From Metamycoplasma hyosynoviae (GTDB lineage: Bacteria > Bacillota_I > Bacilli_A > Mycoplasmatales > Metamycoplasmataceae): 64,000 nt of DNA. The position numbers and the translations under genes were made by a program. The DNA is taken from NCBI RefSeq assembly GCF_004365165.1, contig NZ_SOCH01000002.1, positions 186,001-250,000 on the forward strand, written 5' to 3'. The notes under the pieces are model-generated. The model was not told where the DNA came from. It was given only the letters and a program-made list of their open reading frames with translations, and did not search any database. Position 1 is the stretch's first letter. Every line of letters begins with the position of its first letter. Positions 19,602 through 30,179 of the stretch are shown piece after piece.

Positions 19602-22292
19602 CTAGGAATTTAATTTGATTGTTTTTATATTTTCATTTTTTAATTTTTCGACAATTTCATCACGTACTGAGCCCGAAAAATCATTATGTTGAACATACGA
19701 ATTAAACAAAGCAACACCATTAGTTACATATTTACTTTTTCCATAAGCATCTACTTCATTTGAACTAGTTTGTAAAAAGTTAATACCAATTAAATTAAAC
19801 CTAGAATCTATTGCCATAGAACCACTTGAACCGCCGTGAAGAACATGCTCATTATTTGTATAAGTATTTAAATATGAAGATTGTACTATAATTTCCTTTT
19901 TCATACCATGTAAATGATCATCTCTAAATTTTTTCTCATATTTTTTTCAATTATCATTTAATTTATTTCAATCTTTGTTTTCTTGTTCGTTATATTTTAC
20001 TCATAACGATTGAACTCAAGGATCTTCATTTAAAAATCTATTTCTGGTAGTAATGGTCCCACCTTGTGATTTTTGACCTTTAAAATTAAATGTTGAAGTA
20101 TATTCTTGATAAGGATAACCAGCAATAAATTGAGTTTGATAAGGTGAGAATTTTTGGTTTTGTCCAACTCCAATATATCAATCTTTTTCTTTTGAGGTAT
20201 TTAAAATACTATGTAATTGTGGAAAAGCAAATGCTATTTGGCTTTTATCTAATCTAAGTTTGAAAATTACTAAATCCATTCCACCGTTATCAGTTGAACC
20301 AATTCTTGAATTATCAAATTTATTTAAATATTTTTCATGAATTTGTCTAATGAAATAAAGCCCACTAGATTTAAATCTCGGTGTATATCAAAATACATCT
20401 GTATATCTATCTTTAATGTTAGAAAACGTAGCTTTCTTTGATGCCATACCTAATGCTTGTTCACCATTAGCTGCATTAGCACGTCAAATATTTCAACCAG
20501 CAAGATAATCTTTCTTTCTTCTAGTTAATGTTTGATAGGTTATGTGCGGATTATTAGATTTTTGAAAAGTCTTGATTATATCATTGCTCGGATAAAAAGA
20601 AGCAAGTCCGCCATTTCAATTTTTTGACATTTCATTGTTTTCATTATGTATTTCTGTGTCATAAAAATATTTTGATTTATCAAAAATGTCATTATAAGTT
20701 AGAACATGAATATTCGTTGCAGCTAGAAATTCGTATTGTTCTTCTTTTTCTAATTCTTTATTTTCAATACGATCTAATATTCAAGCAGTTCCCCACATTC
20801 CAGAATTTTCAATAGTTGAACTATGAGTGTAGGGATGTTTATTTCATTTTAAATAATTAGTACCAATACTAATAGTTCTTTGATAAATATAATCATAAAA
20901 ATCAGCATCTTTTTTTAGAGATTTTTGATTAGAAGCATCAATTTTAATTAATACTTTTGAATTATCTTTTTTAACTACTAATATTTCACCCGTACCAGCC
21001 TTATCATCGAAATTCATTTTTAAAGATGCAATGAAATCCACTTTCAAAAGTTTTTCGATATCTTCAATTTTTAGCATATACAAATATTGACTTAAATTTG
21101 AAGGTAAAAACCCAAATGGATTGTCTTTAACAATATCTTCAGTTAAATTGTGCAATGATGCACTTGAACTTTCGCTCGAATTAAAATTTGATAAATATTT
21201 TTGTTTAGTAATATATTCACTTGAAAAGTAAGGATTAAAATATTGAACTTTTTCCCTGTCTGAATCGCCATATTCACCAAAAACACCAACATCTTCTAAT
21301 TCTTCATAATATTTGCGGCTTTCACTAGGTCCTGAAGAAGTTAAAAAGTTTATACCTTGACCATTATAGTTTTTTAATGTTCATAAGAAATTATTAAGTT
21401 TTACTTTATAAAGCGGTGATTTTTGTCAAACATCGTGAATACTATTATTTTTAAAATCTTCACGGTTGAAAATATGTTCGGATTTAAATAAATCAGAATA
21501 AACGTCTTTCGAATAATATGTCTTACCTGAAAAATCATAGTTTGAATTAACAATCGGGATGTTATTTTCAAGTTTAAAACCATTTATTATAAATTCTTGA
21601 AAGCTAGAAGTTATACTTCCATTTTTTTCAGAAATTTGGAAGTGAACTTTAATAGAAGTTTCGCCATTTAGTGTTAACCATAGTTTTTTTACTAAGTATT
21701 GTGAATCTAAGTAGTATTTTAAATTGCTTTTATTATTGATAGCATCTTTAGCAAGAATTGTGTTTTTGCCTTCATAATCAAAAGAAATTGATTTAGCGAT
21801 GTTATTAAGATTTTCAACTGTTTTATGTAGAGGTTGTTGATTGGTAGTAGATAGATTGGGATTTTGAATTACAGTTTTTGATTTAAACCCTGTAATCAAG
21901 GCGGTGTATAAATTTGATTTAATATTTTCTTTTTTGTGATTTAAATAATATTCAATTTCAATAGTTGAATTCTGCAAATCTCTCTTAATACTATTAATTA
22001 TAAGCTCATAATCTAATTCTAATGAATAATCTAACTGGCTAACTTCTGCTTTAGCATCTTCTACATAAGTAGAAGATTTATCTTTATAATCAAGTATAAG
22101 TTTACTTGCTATATTGTTTAATTTATGTTTAATTACATTTTGCTGTGGACTAGCAAGTAAAGGACTTTTTTCACCGTCTTTATTATCCTTGTTATTTTGT
22201 TCTGATTTTGAATTATTACAAGATAAAGAAAAAAGAGGAGTAACCAATAAAGGTAAACACCCTGCTAATTTCAAGAAAATACCTTTTTTCAT
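19602..22292 (-). CDS. DUF31 family surface serine protease, lipoprotein
   Basis: An 896-aa prolipoprotein, continuous in code 4. The signal peptide MKKGIFLKLAGCLPLLVTPL ends in lipobox LFSLSC, followed by an Asn/Lys linker and N-terminal domains that repeat LNNIAKSISFDYEGK-like segments. The C-terminal half is trypsin-like: AATNIHVLT (His), GGMDLVIFKL (probable Asp) and HGGSSGSMAID (Ser nucleophile). This pattern matches DUF31, which includes the mycoplasma immunoglobulin proteases (MIP). The binding partner MIB usually sits beside MIP, but none is in this window, so the substrate is open. AGAGGG lies five bases before the ATG. Confidence 0.85.
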
Positions 22293-22335
22293 ATAACCCT
22301 CTTTCTTACTTTTTAAAATTATTTTTTATATAAAC

Positions 22336-22815
22336 TTAAGCATTTGTACGTTCGGTAGAATTTTTGCAAACTTGTGCAAACATAATTCAAATTAAAATAA
22401 AACAAGTTACGGTAATGCAATTTGAAACTGTTGTAATTCCTATATAAATGTTTTTAAATGTTTCATTGTTAATAAGATTTTTATCATATTTAACTTTGTA
22501 AACAACAAGATAAGTAATGAAACATAAAAATGCTAGGCCAATTAATTTTTCTAATATAAATAAAATTAAATACGCAGGTCTTGTTTGTTTCAAACTTTCA
22601 ACCTTTTTAGTACGTGATAGCATAACACACGTAAAAACAAATGAAATAATATTTAGGATTACTAAAAATATAGTAGTTAGCCCATATACTAATTGATCAC
22701 CTTTAAAATTTAGTTTAAAAATATCTTTTAACAATATTAAAGCTACATTAAGAAAAATAATTAATGTAAAAGTAATTGCAACTGATAAAACTAAATTTTT
22801 CTTTTGATTTTGCAT
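22336..22815 (-). CDS. Small four-helix membrane protein
   Basis: A 159-aa protein with about four membrane segments: residues 8-30, 42-64, 82-103 and 122-146. The second is followed by CVMLSRTKKVESLK. It continues past an in-frame TGA to TAA at 22336. AAGGATCG precedes the ATG. It resembles in layout the proteins at 23157, 24600 and 37890. No known family recognised. Confidence 0.75.
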
Positions 22816-23156
22816 CGTATCGATCCTTTAATTTATTTAATGAATTTATAGTACAAAGAGTTTATCTTTGAACTAGTTTTTGCCGGATAATTATATACTC
22901 TTTTTTTCTTCAAAATTCAATATTAGAAAATATCAAAAAATTTCCAAAATAAAAATTTAATAATTTTATTAGATTAAATGATTTCTAATTCCATTTAAAA
23001 AACTTGTTAGATAATAAATGTTAGATAAAAAAAGATTGCCTATAATTAATTTAATTTTTAGTTCTATTTATGCAATATAGAAAAAAATATCAACCCGTCT
23101 ATGTAATAAATGTTTGATATTTTTTAACAATTTGATTTATATAATTTACTATTTAA
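22816..23156. other. AT-rich intergenic region
   Basis: It holds a minus-strand TATAAA box near 22846 for the gene at 22336 and the terminator at 23081-23125. I see nothing else supportable in it. Confidence 0.5.
23081..23125. terminator. Terminator of the 23157 membrane protein gene
   Basis: Long arms AAAAAATATCAA / TTGATATTTTTT surround a 19-base loop containing AACCCGTC. It lies just downstream of the minus-strand stop at 23157. Confidence 0.75.
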
Positions 23157-23753
23157 CTATTTAAAAAGATTAGGATTTTCCATTCGATTTTTATAAGTAT
23201 CTTCTGTTGTGGCAAATCTTGATTCATTTTCCATTTTTTTACGGTTTTTCATTACCATTGAATAAAAGATTCAACTTATAACAACTAACATACCCAAGAT
23301 AATGTTTAAAGTAATTGTCCCAGCGTAGAAATTTAATTTAGAGAATGTAGGATTTTTATAAATTTTAGTCATAATCTCATAAAAATCACTTCCGTTAAAT
23401 TGCAGTGAATTCTTCACAATTAAAAAGAACATAGAAAATCAAAATAACATTGATAATAATAAATAAGATACAAAAATACCTAAATAAATAGATCAAAATA
23501 TTTTGACGTTATTTATTTTTGCAGTTCGCGCAAACATTATGAGTGTAAATATTATGAGTGTAAATATTATTGATGTAATTGCCAGTGTTGCAAAAAAGGT
23601 CATTATGCCTCGACTATGATTTAAAATCTCCTTATTCTTAAATAATTTAAATTCATAATAATTAAAGTAAATATATATACCAATATATAATGTAAACAAT
23701 ATCGTGTATAAAATTGGTACTGTTAATACAAAAGATTTTTTAGTTTTAGTCAT
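23157..23753 (-). CDS. Small four-helix membrane protein
   Basis: A 198-aa protein with four membrane segments: residues 8-32, 50-78, 92-110 and 140-162. The second helix pair ends in FTLIMFARTAKINN, close to the equivalent motif in the 22336 and 24600 proteins. The tail is charged. The ATG at 23751-23753 is preferred over an upstream TTG at 23768, because AGGA is then correctly spaced. An in-frame TGA lies near residue 87. No function can be assigned. Confidence 0.75.
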
Positions 23754-23841
23754 TTCATTCCTACTCAATATATTTATACTTAAAATTCTAACAAATTACC
23801 TTTAATACAAGTTTATTTTTTATAAAATGGTCATTTTCGGT

Positions 23842-24504
23842 TTAAAAATATTCTGTTAAATAAGTAATTATCATTTTTTTTAAAAAATCTACCACATCAT
23901 GTGTTGTATTTTTATCAAATGAATCAAAATCTTTATTTAAATAATAAAGAGCATTTAATTTGTTCACACCCAATTCAAAAGTCGAATGTTCATAGCATAA
24001 AAATCCACCCTTATGAAATTGAAAATCAATTAGTCCTTTTTGTCTTCCACATTCTACGCATCCACTATATGCTGGATAAATGCCTTCACATTTTAAAATT
24101 TTATTAATTAAATAAACTAAAACTTTATTATTTTTGTTGTGACCAACCATTGGTAAAAGTTTTTCATATGTTTCAATAAAATCTAAATAATTACTAGCTT
24201 TTATTTTATTTAGAAAATAAAGCAAAGTTTCTTGAAATTCGGCATTTTGATAATCTAATGGAAATTTATAGATAAGCGTTGCAGTTTTAAGCCGCGGTAA
24301 TAGATTTGTAATTTCATTACGTGTTAAAATTTCAAAATTTGTAAAATCCAAAAGACTTAAACTCATAGCATTTTTACTATTTATTTTTCTTGTTCCAGGC
24401 GAAAAAAATGTATAAATTCCTGTTTTGCAAAGCGTGGATATCACTTCATCAAATTCACCCGAATCGCTTCTTTTAATTACAATGCCTTTTATTATTTCTT
24501 GCAT
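23842..24504 (-). CDS. recO: DNA repair protein RecO
   Basis: A 220-aa RecO. The N-terminal OB-fold opens with GIVIKRSDSGEFDEVISTL and continues with FFSPGTRKINSKN. The C-terminal helical domain holds the first half of the zinc motif, CVECGRQ, near residue 150, but the second pair is reduced to a single Cys (FLCYEH). RecO loads RecA on single-stranded DNA with RecR. It lies among small membrane protein genes with no other repair genes near. Confidence 0.88.
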   Translation of the reverse strand: MQEIIKGIVIKRSDSGEFDEVISTLCKTGIYTFFSPGTRKINSKNAMSLSLLDFTNFEILTRNEITNLLPRLKTATLIYKFPLDYQNAEFQETLLYFLNKIKASNYLDFIETYEKLLPMVGHNKNNKVLVYLINKILKCEGIYPAYSGCVECGRQKGLIDFQFHKGGFLCYEHSTFELGVNKLNALYYLNKDFDSFDKNTTHDVVDFLKKMIITYLTEYF

Positions 24505-24565
24505 ATCTTTTTTTATATTACATAATTATAAAAATATTACTTTTAAATTTAAATTTTTATGAAAT

Positions 24566-24596
24566 AAAAAACCCAGTTTTAATTCTGAGTTTTGTT
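24566..24596 (-). terminator. Terminator of the 24600 gene
   Basis: A stem AAAACCCAG / CTGAGTTTT (one mismatch) with an 8-base loop lies directly after the minus-strand stop. Confidence 0.6.
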
Positions 24597-24599
24597 TTC

Positions 24600-25163
24600 T
24601 TATTGAAAAATTGAATTGTCAGCTTCTTGCTTTTCGTTATTAACTTGTTCTATTTCTTTGATTGTCTTGCTTTTTCCGTACATTATTCAAATTATCACTA
24701 ATGAAATCAAACTTGCTATTGTAGTTACAATACTAAATACTGATTTTTCTGTACTTCCTTTTTTTAGAAATCATTGAATGATGGCCAAAGTGTTGCTAAC
24801 TAAAAATAAGACAAGATAAGTAATTCACAATTCCTTTAATTCTTTAATTGTATGCGTTCTTACTAGCATTATTATTGCTACAATAAATGTCGCTATAGAT
24901 ATGGAAATTACTGCAAACAAAAAAAGACCTAAAATTCCTAGACCAGCTAATAATCCATTGCTAGATCCTGACACTGCTGCACCGGCAGAACCCAAAATAA
25001 TAATTACAAGAATAATATAAGATATAAAAATAACTGTTGATAAAATTGCAGTTTCACGTATAAGCGTTTTTTTAGATCTTTTTAAGATCGTAACTTGTGG
25101 ATTAGGATTAGTAGGAATATTATTTGGATTTTGTAGATTTGGTTGTGTATTTTGTGTTTCCAT
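24600..25163 (-). CDS. Small four-helix membrane protein with Pro/Asn-rich N-terminus
   Basis: A 187-aa protein. Residues 1-25 are Gln/Pro/Asn-rich (NPNNIPTNPNPQ). Two membrane segments follow at 40-62 and 72-100, the second ending in IIMLVRTHTIKELKEL. After an in-frame TGA come two more helices and IMYGKSKTIKEIEQ. The membrane-helix-then-basic-motif arrangement occurs twice and resembles the proteins at 22336, 23157 and 37890. Function unknown. Confidence 0.75.
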
Positions 25164-25217
25164 AATTAAAATTATATAAAAAAATAAGTTTTATAATTGC
25201 GTTTAAAGACAAAAAAA

Positions 25218-25291
25218 CTCTAGATAGAGATGTTAACGTATCCGCAAAACGGAAACATCAAAAAAAGAGAAAGCAAACTTTCATCAGTTTG
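25218..25291. other. Run of three stem-loops, possible structured RNA
   Basis: Three nested or consecutive inverted repeats occur within 75 bases: CTCTA-GA-TAGAG (25218-25229); GATGTT with TCCG-CAAAA-CGGA and AACATC (25229-25259); and CAAACT-TTCATC-AGTTTG (25274-25291). The segment is also open in one frame, but without a start codon or ribosome site. No RNA family recognised. Confidence 0.35.
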
Positions 25292-25352
25292 ATTAAAAAG
25301 ATAAGAAATTATTTTTTATTATACTAAAATAAAAAATACAAGGAAAGAGATT

Positions 25353-25667
25353 ATGGATAAGAAAATCACATTAGGGCAATTCTTTACTATAAAAAATAGT
25401 TGACTAAAACCCTAAATTAAAAAATTCATCATAAATTCTAATGCTAAGGTTTTATGTGGTCCTTTTGCAGGTAATGGTGATTTAATGAAAGCAATTGATT
25501 TTTATAGTTTTGAAAAAACCATAGGTTTTGATATTGATCCTAGTTTAAACTGAACTATAAATAATTCACTAGTAAGTATTCCCTCATTTCCTAATTCATT
25601 AATATTAACTAATCCTCCTTATATTAAAAAGCATTCAGCTACAAGAAAGAAAATTAATTTAATATAA
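25353..25667 (+). pseudogene. Relic of an N6-adenine DNA methyltransferase
   Basis: The stretch opens with ATG after an AAGGAAAGAG site and encodes MDKKITLGQFFTIKNSWLKP, but then hits TAA at 25413-25415. Continuing in frame gives CGPFAGNGDL (SAM-binding motif I), GFDIDPS (motif II region) and LTNPPYIKK (catalytic motif IV, NPPY). It then ends abruptly at TAA 25665. The rest of the enzyme, including the target recognition domain, is missing. It is the remnant of a type II-like restriction-modification methylase. Confidence 0.75.
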
Positions 25668-25703
25668 AAATATCAAAAACTTTGTGTTGCGCTTGATATT
25701 TTT
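25666..25703. terminator. Bidirectional terminator, methylase relic/DUF262
   Basis: Perfect arms AAAAATATCAA / TTGATATTTTT with a GC-bearing 16-base loop lie between convergent reading frames. Confidence 0.85.
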
Positions 25704-25707
25704 AAAT

Positions 25708-27468
25708 TTATTCATTAACTAATTCTCCTTTTAATTTCTCAAAAATTAATTTTTCTCTTTTTTCAAAAAAATCTTTTATATCATTAAAATCTGCATCTTT
25801 AGGAATTAAGTTCTTATTTTTGTAATCTTCGCATTTATCTTTTTTAACTGTTTTTATTCAATCAATAAAACTCACATTACTTTTTTTGAAATTACCATAT
25901 CCATCTAATATTTGTAAATTACAAATATTGTTTATATTTTTATTATCCTTATGCATTGATTTTGGGTATATATGATCTATCTGATAATCAAATATTTTTA
26001 TCATATGTGGATACAAAATACGCATTATTCTTAACAAAGGTTTATCGCCATATTTTAAATTTAACAAATAATCTTTTATTTTTGTTTCACTATATCTTAG
26101 TGTGTTTTTTGTTCCTCAAAAATGATTATTAATTTTATCAAAAGGAAATTCTTCGCCTTGACTAGTATCATTTATTATTGTTCTTATTTGTTTAATTATA
26201 CTGTTTGGTTCTCTATTAAACATTCCTTTTAATAAAGTTAGATAAAATCATTTTTTAATAAATTTTTTATTTTCTTCTGTAATGTCGTTTAAATTAAATA
26301 AATTATTTTTAAACAAATAGTGTGTAATAGGAATAAATATATCAGTTGTATCTACGCTATCTCTATCAAAACCAAACTCAGAAACAAGTATAATAGTAGA
26401 ATTTATTGCTTGTTCAATATTTTTTCAATTGTCTAGAATTATTTGTATTGAAGTTTTATTATTATCAACAAAATTATCTAATGTTAAAGTAACAGTTTCA
26501 AAATCATGCAATGTAAAACAAGTTTTTAATATTGTGTCTTTTTTTATTTTTAATTCTTGACTAAGTTTACTGATATTTTCTTTTAATTCTTCTATTTCTT
26601 CTATATTATCAAAAACATTTTTATTTTGTTCAATGAAAGAAAAGATTAAATTTGAACAATTTATATTATCTTTTTCTGTATTTATACGAAGAAATATTTT
26701 AAATATCTCTTTTATTTCATTAGTATTCTCTTGATAATAAGAAATAACATTTTCTTTATTAACAATTTCAGATAATCTAATTAATGCATTAAAAGCAAAT
26801 TTCTTTTCACCATCATTAAATTTTTCATTATCTTTAATTTTTTCAGTGTAGTAATCAAAAATATCTAATTCCCTTTTGCCTAAAATATCAGAGACTTTGT
26901 ATCAATATTTTTTCTTTCCATCTTTTGCGTTTTTATCTGTGTTTACTTTATTTGTATTATTTTCAACTTTGCTTTCACTGTTTTTAATTTGTTCATCAGA
27001 CAAAAATTCAAATTCATATTCATTGTCATCATCATAAATATTTTTATACAAATTTAAATATAAATATCTATTTTTAATTCTATTATTGTTTATAAAAGAA
27101 TATGAACCCTTTAATCCTATATAAATAGAATTTAATCTTTGTTGTCCATCTAATATAGCTATTTGCTCTTTAAAATTTTCAAATTCTCCCAATTCATATT
27201 GGTTATCTTCATTATTGCTTTTAGAAACATAATTTTTTATGAATTTATAAAAATTTAATTTATATGAATTTTCTTCATTTTTATTATTAGTCGGAATTTT
27301 TCAAAATAGAAAAGTACCAATTGGATAACCTCTCATAAGAGTGTCAAACAAGGATATTATATCTCTTGTTTTCCATATAAATTTTCTAGCAATAAAAGGT
27401 AGTAAATACTCTCCATTTTCAATTTTATCTACTATCTCTTTAATTGTTAATGGCATTTGAAATGACAT
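25708..27468 (-). CDS. DUF262/DUF1524 (GmrSD-like) nuclease, intact
   Basis: A 586-aa protein, continuous in code 4. The N-terminal DUF262 domain has FIARKFIWKTRDIISLFDTL, RGYPIGTFLFW and AILDGQQRLNSIY (the DGQQR motif). A Lys/Asp/Glu-rich insert follows, near residues 130-180. The C-terminal DUF1524/HNH region has YQIDHIYPKS and NICNLQIL. Such proteins cut foreign, often modified, DNA. It lies 92 bases downstream of the type III res gene on the same strand and has its own TATAAT box. It has no homopolymer switch, unlike the DUF262 gene at 17260. ATG 27468 is preceded by GAGG. Confidence 0.85.
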
Positions 27469-27501
27469 AATTATTTTTTCCTCAAATAAATGTATGCAAT
27501 T

Positions 27502-27507
27502 ATTATA
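27502..27507 (-). promoter_or_regulatory. -10 box of the intact DUF262 gene
   Basis: A minus-strand TATAAT within TTGTATAATAATTG lies 34 bases upstream of the ATG and downstream of the res stop. It suggests expression independent of the type III operon. Confidence 0.5.
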
Positions 27508-27560
27508 CAATCTATTTTTTACTTATTAGAACTTATGTCAAGAATGGTTAAACAAGATTT

Positions 27561-30179
27561 TTATTCAATATTTTTTATTTTATTTAAAAGATTTATAACT
27601 TCTTTTTGAAATTTTTCAAACTTGTTTTTATCAGTATTAAAAAATGGGAATCCTAATATTTTGTATTTTTCATATTCTTTGTCAACTTCATAAAATTCAT
27701 TTAAAGATAGTAAAAATGTCTCTTTTCATTTATCTTTCTCCATTAAATGTTCTCCTTTTGGTTCAACATAACACTGATAATATTCTTCATTTTTTTTCAT
27801 TACAAATAATATGAAATCAGGTTCTATTCTTTCACCACTATCAAAAGTATAAATAGCAAGTTCAGGTATTCTTTCATTCCTTATTACATAATAATTTAGT
27901 TGTTTTTTATCTAGTTCACATTTAATATTTTCTACAAATTTTTTAATAAACGCTTTTTCTTGATCTGTGCCATAATTATCTTCATAAACATATCAATCTT
28001 CTGTTTTTAAATTTAATTGTAAATTTTCATCAATAGATTGATTTTGCGAAACACCATAACCTGAATTAGAAGATATATTATTGAAATTAATTTTCTTATT
28101 TCTAAGAATATTACAAATCTTATTTGGTATAAATTTCTTTGTTCCTTTATATTTAGGTTTTATTTCAGTTATATATGAAGATATTTTTGAAAGAGCAAAT
28201 TTCACTGCTTCATATATTATTTTTGTAGATAATTTATCTCTTTTATGTTTTATATTTATTTTAATGTCACCTAAATATTTATTTGAAATCAAAAATTCTT
28301 CTTTAGAAGATAATTTCGAAAATTTATTTTTTAAAACATTAAATTTCAATTGTTCAAAACAATCAATTGCTCCTAGCAAAATATTTAAATTTATAGAATT
28401 AAAATAAAAAGATGTAACTTGTTCATTTTCTAATTTTATTTCATCATCATCAAATAAATTAGTAACATTTCCATTAATTGTTTGTGAAATATAATATATT
28501 TCCTCTTTTTTGATTTCAGAATCAATACCAGTTTCGCTCAAATCTTCAGAAATTCTTTGATTTGAAAATATGATACCTTTTCTATAAAAATCAGATTTTT
28601 TAAATTCTTCTTTAAGTTTATATTCACGAACAATTGTATTCATATCTTGAAGACCAATATATATTAATGCTTTCTTTAATTCATTAATATATTTTGAATC
28701 ATTTTTGCTGTGAAAAAACATTGTTTCAAGAATACGATACTTATTATCTAAGTCATTATCATATTTTCTTTTAAAAATAGTATTAGGATCGCCTATATCA
28801 AAAGGACAATATCTAGCCCCTCTACCAATCAATTGTGCTTCTTTGATTGTGTAATTACTAATTTTTCTAGCAGATTTATCTCCGCCTTGTCTTGTATCAT
28901 ATAAACGTACAATATCAAATAAATTTAAAACATCTCATCCTTCATTTAACATATCAACAGTAAAAATTATTCTTATAGGATTTTTTTCATCCTCAAGTGA
29001 ATTTAGTAATAATTGTTTTTCAATACTATTATCTGAAGTATTATTCATAATAATAGCATTATCTTGTGCAAAGGAATTTTTAAGAGAATTTATTAATGAA
29101 TTTAAATTGTCATTCCTTTGTTCAAAATAATCAATAGCACTTTTCAATATTTCAATATTTGTATCTTTTAATGCTCTGATTTCTTGAGGTTCAATTAACA
29201 CAAGTTGTTTAAAAAAAATATTGTAAAATTTTTCTGAATCTAAAATCCTCTGTGATTTTAGCATAACCACAGGTTTAATATTCAGTTTTAATTCTGCAAA
29301 TAAAAATTTCCTATACTCGCTCATTATAAGTGCTATTAAAGTTCTTGATCATAAATCACTATTAGTGGCAAAATTCTGGAAATCTTTTGTATATTTGCTT
29401 TCTCTAAATGATGAAAGTGGATAATTAAATACAATTTTGTTTTTATATTTTTCTAGTACATTTTTATCTTTCAAATCGCAAGTAGCTGTGAATTCAAGCA
29501 TTACATTTTCTCTATTTTGTTTAAATGCATTAATCACTGACATTTCTCAACTACTTTCTAATTCGCTTTCAGACTTTGTTGGTTTTTTAGTTAAAGAATT
29601 TATATGATGGCTTTCATCTGATATAAAAACAATTTTTTTATTCAAGAAATCATCAAATGTTAATGAATTTTCTTTTGGTGAATTTAAATCTTTATGAAGT
29701 TTTTGAATAGTGGTAAAAATAATTTCAATATTATTATCATTTTCACTAAAACTATCTACCTTATCAATTTTTATTCTTTTTTGTTCATATTCAATAACTT
29801 CTTTAAATAAAAATTTATCCGATGAAGAATTAATAAAATTGCCAATTGTCTTTTCTAATACATTTGTTTGATTGACAAAAAATAGAAATTTTCTATAACC
29901 TTTTGTATATAAATAGAGAATTAATCCAGCCATTATTACTGTTTTCCCACTGCCTGTTGCCATATGAAAAAGTGTATGAATTGAATTATTATTATCTTTA
30001 AATTTATCAAAATAAAATATGTAATTTAAAAATGCTTGTTTTTGATATTCTCTTAGTTTTATTTTTGATGATAACCCATTTTTAATAATTTCTGGTATTT
30101 CTTTTGGCTTTTCTTTTGCAAGAAATTCCATTAGAGTATTTATTTTTTCATATAAAAAATTCTTATTATCTGTTTCCAT
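27561..30179 (-). CDS. res: Type III restriction enzyme, Res subunit
   Basis: About 872 aa, an ATP-dependent translocase/endonuclease acting with Mod. An SF2 helicase core is visible: LREYQKQAFLNYIFYF (Q-motif region), HMATGSGKTVIMAG (Walker A), FISDESHHI (DExH-like), EFTATCDL (motif III) and LIGRGARYCPF (motif VI). The C-terminal PD-(D/E)xK nuclease is EPDFILF followed by YVEPKGEH. All segments are in one frame through several TGA codons. The start is uncertain: ATG 30179 overlaps the mod end by 14 bases, while GTG at 30212 or 30206 would add residues. If mod is out of frame, Res has no working partner. Confidence 0.88.

Noticed and set aside
19602-25163. MIB-MIP immunoglobulin-cleavage pair
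   Set aside because: Only the protease-like gene is present; the neighbours are small membrane proteins, not MIB.
25188-25323. Open frame of about 45 codons with a basic stretch (AKRKHQKKRKQTF)
   Set aside because: It has no start codon or ribosome site, and its sequence is better explained by stem-loops; kept only as a structured region.
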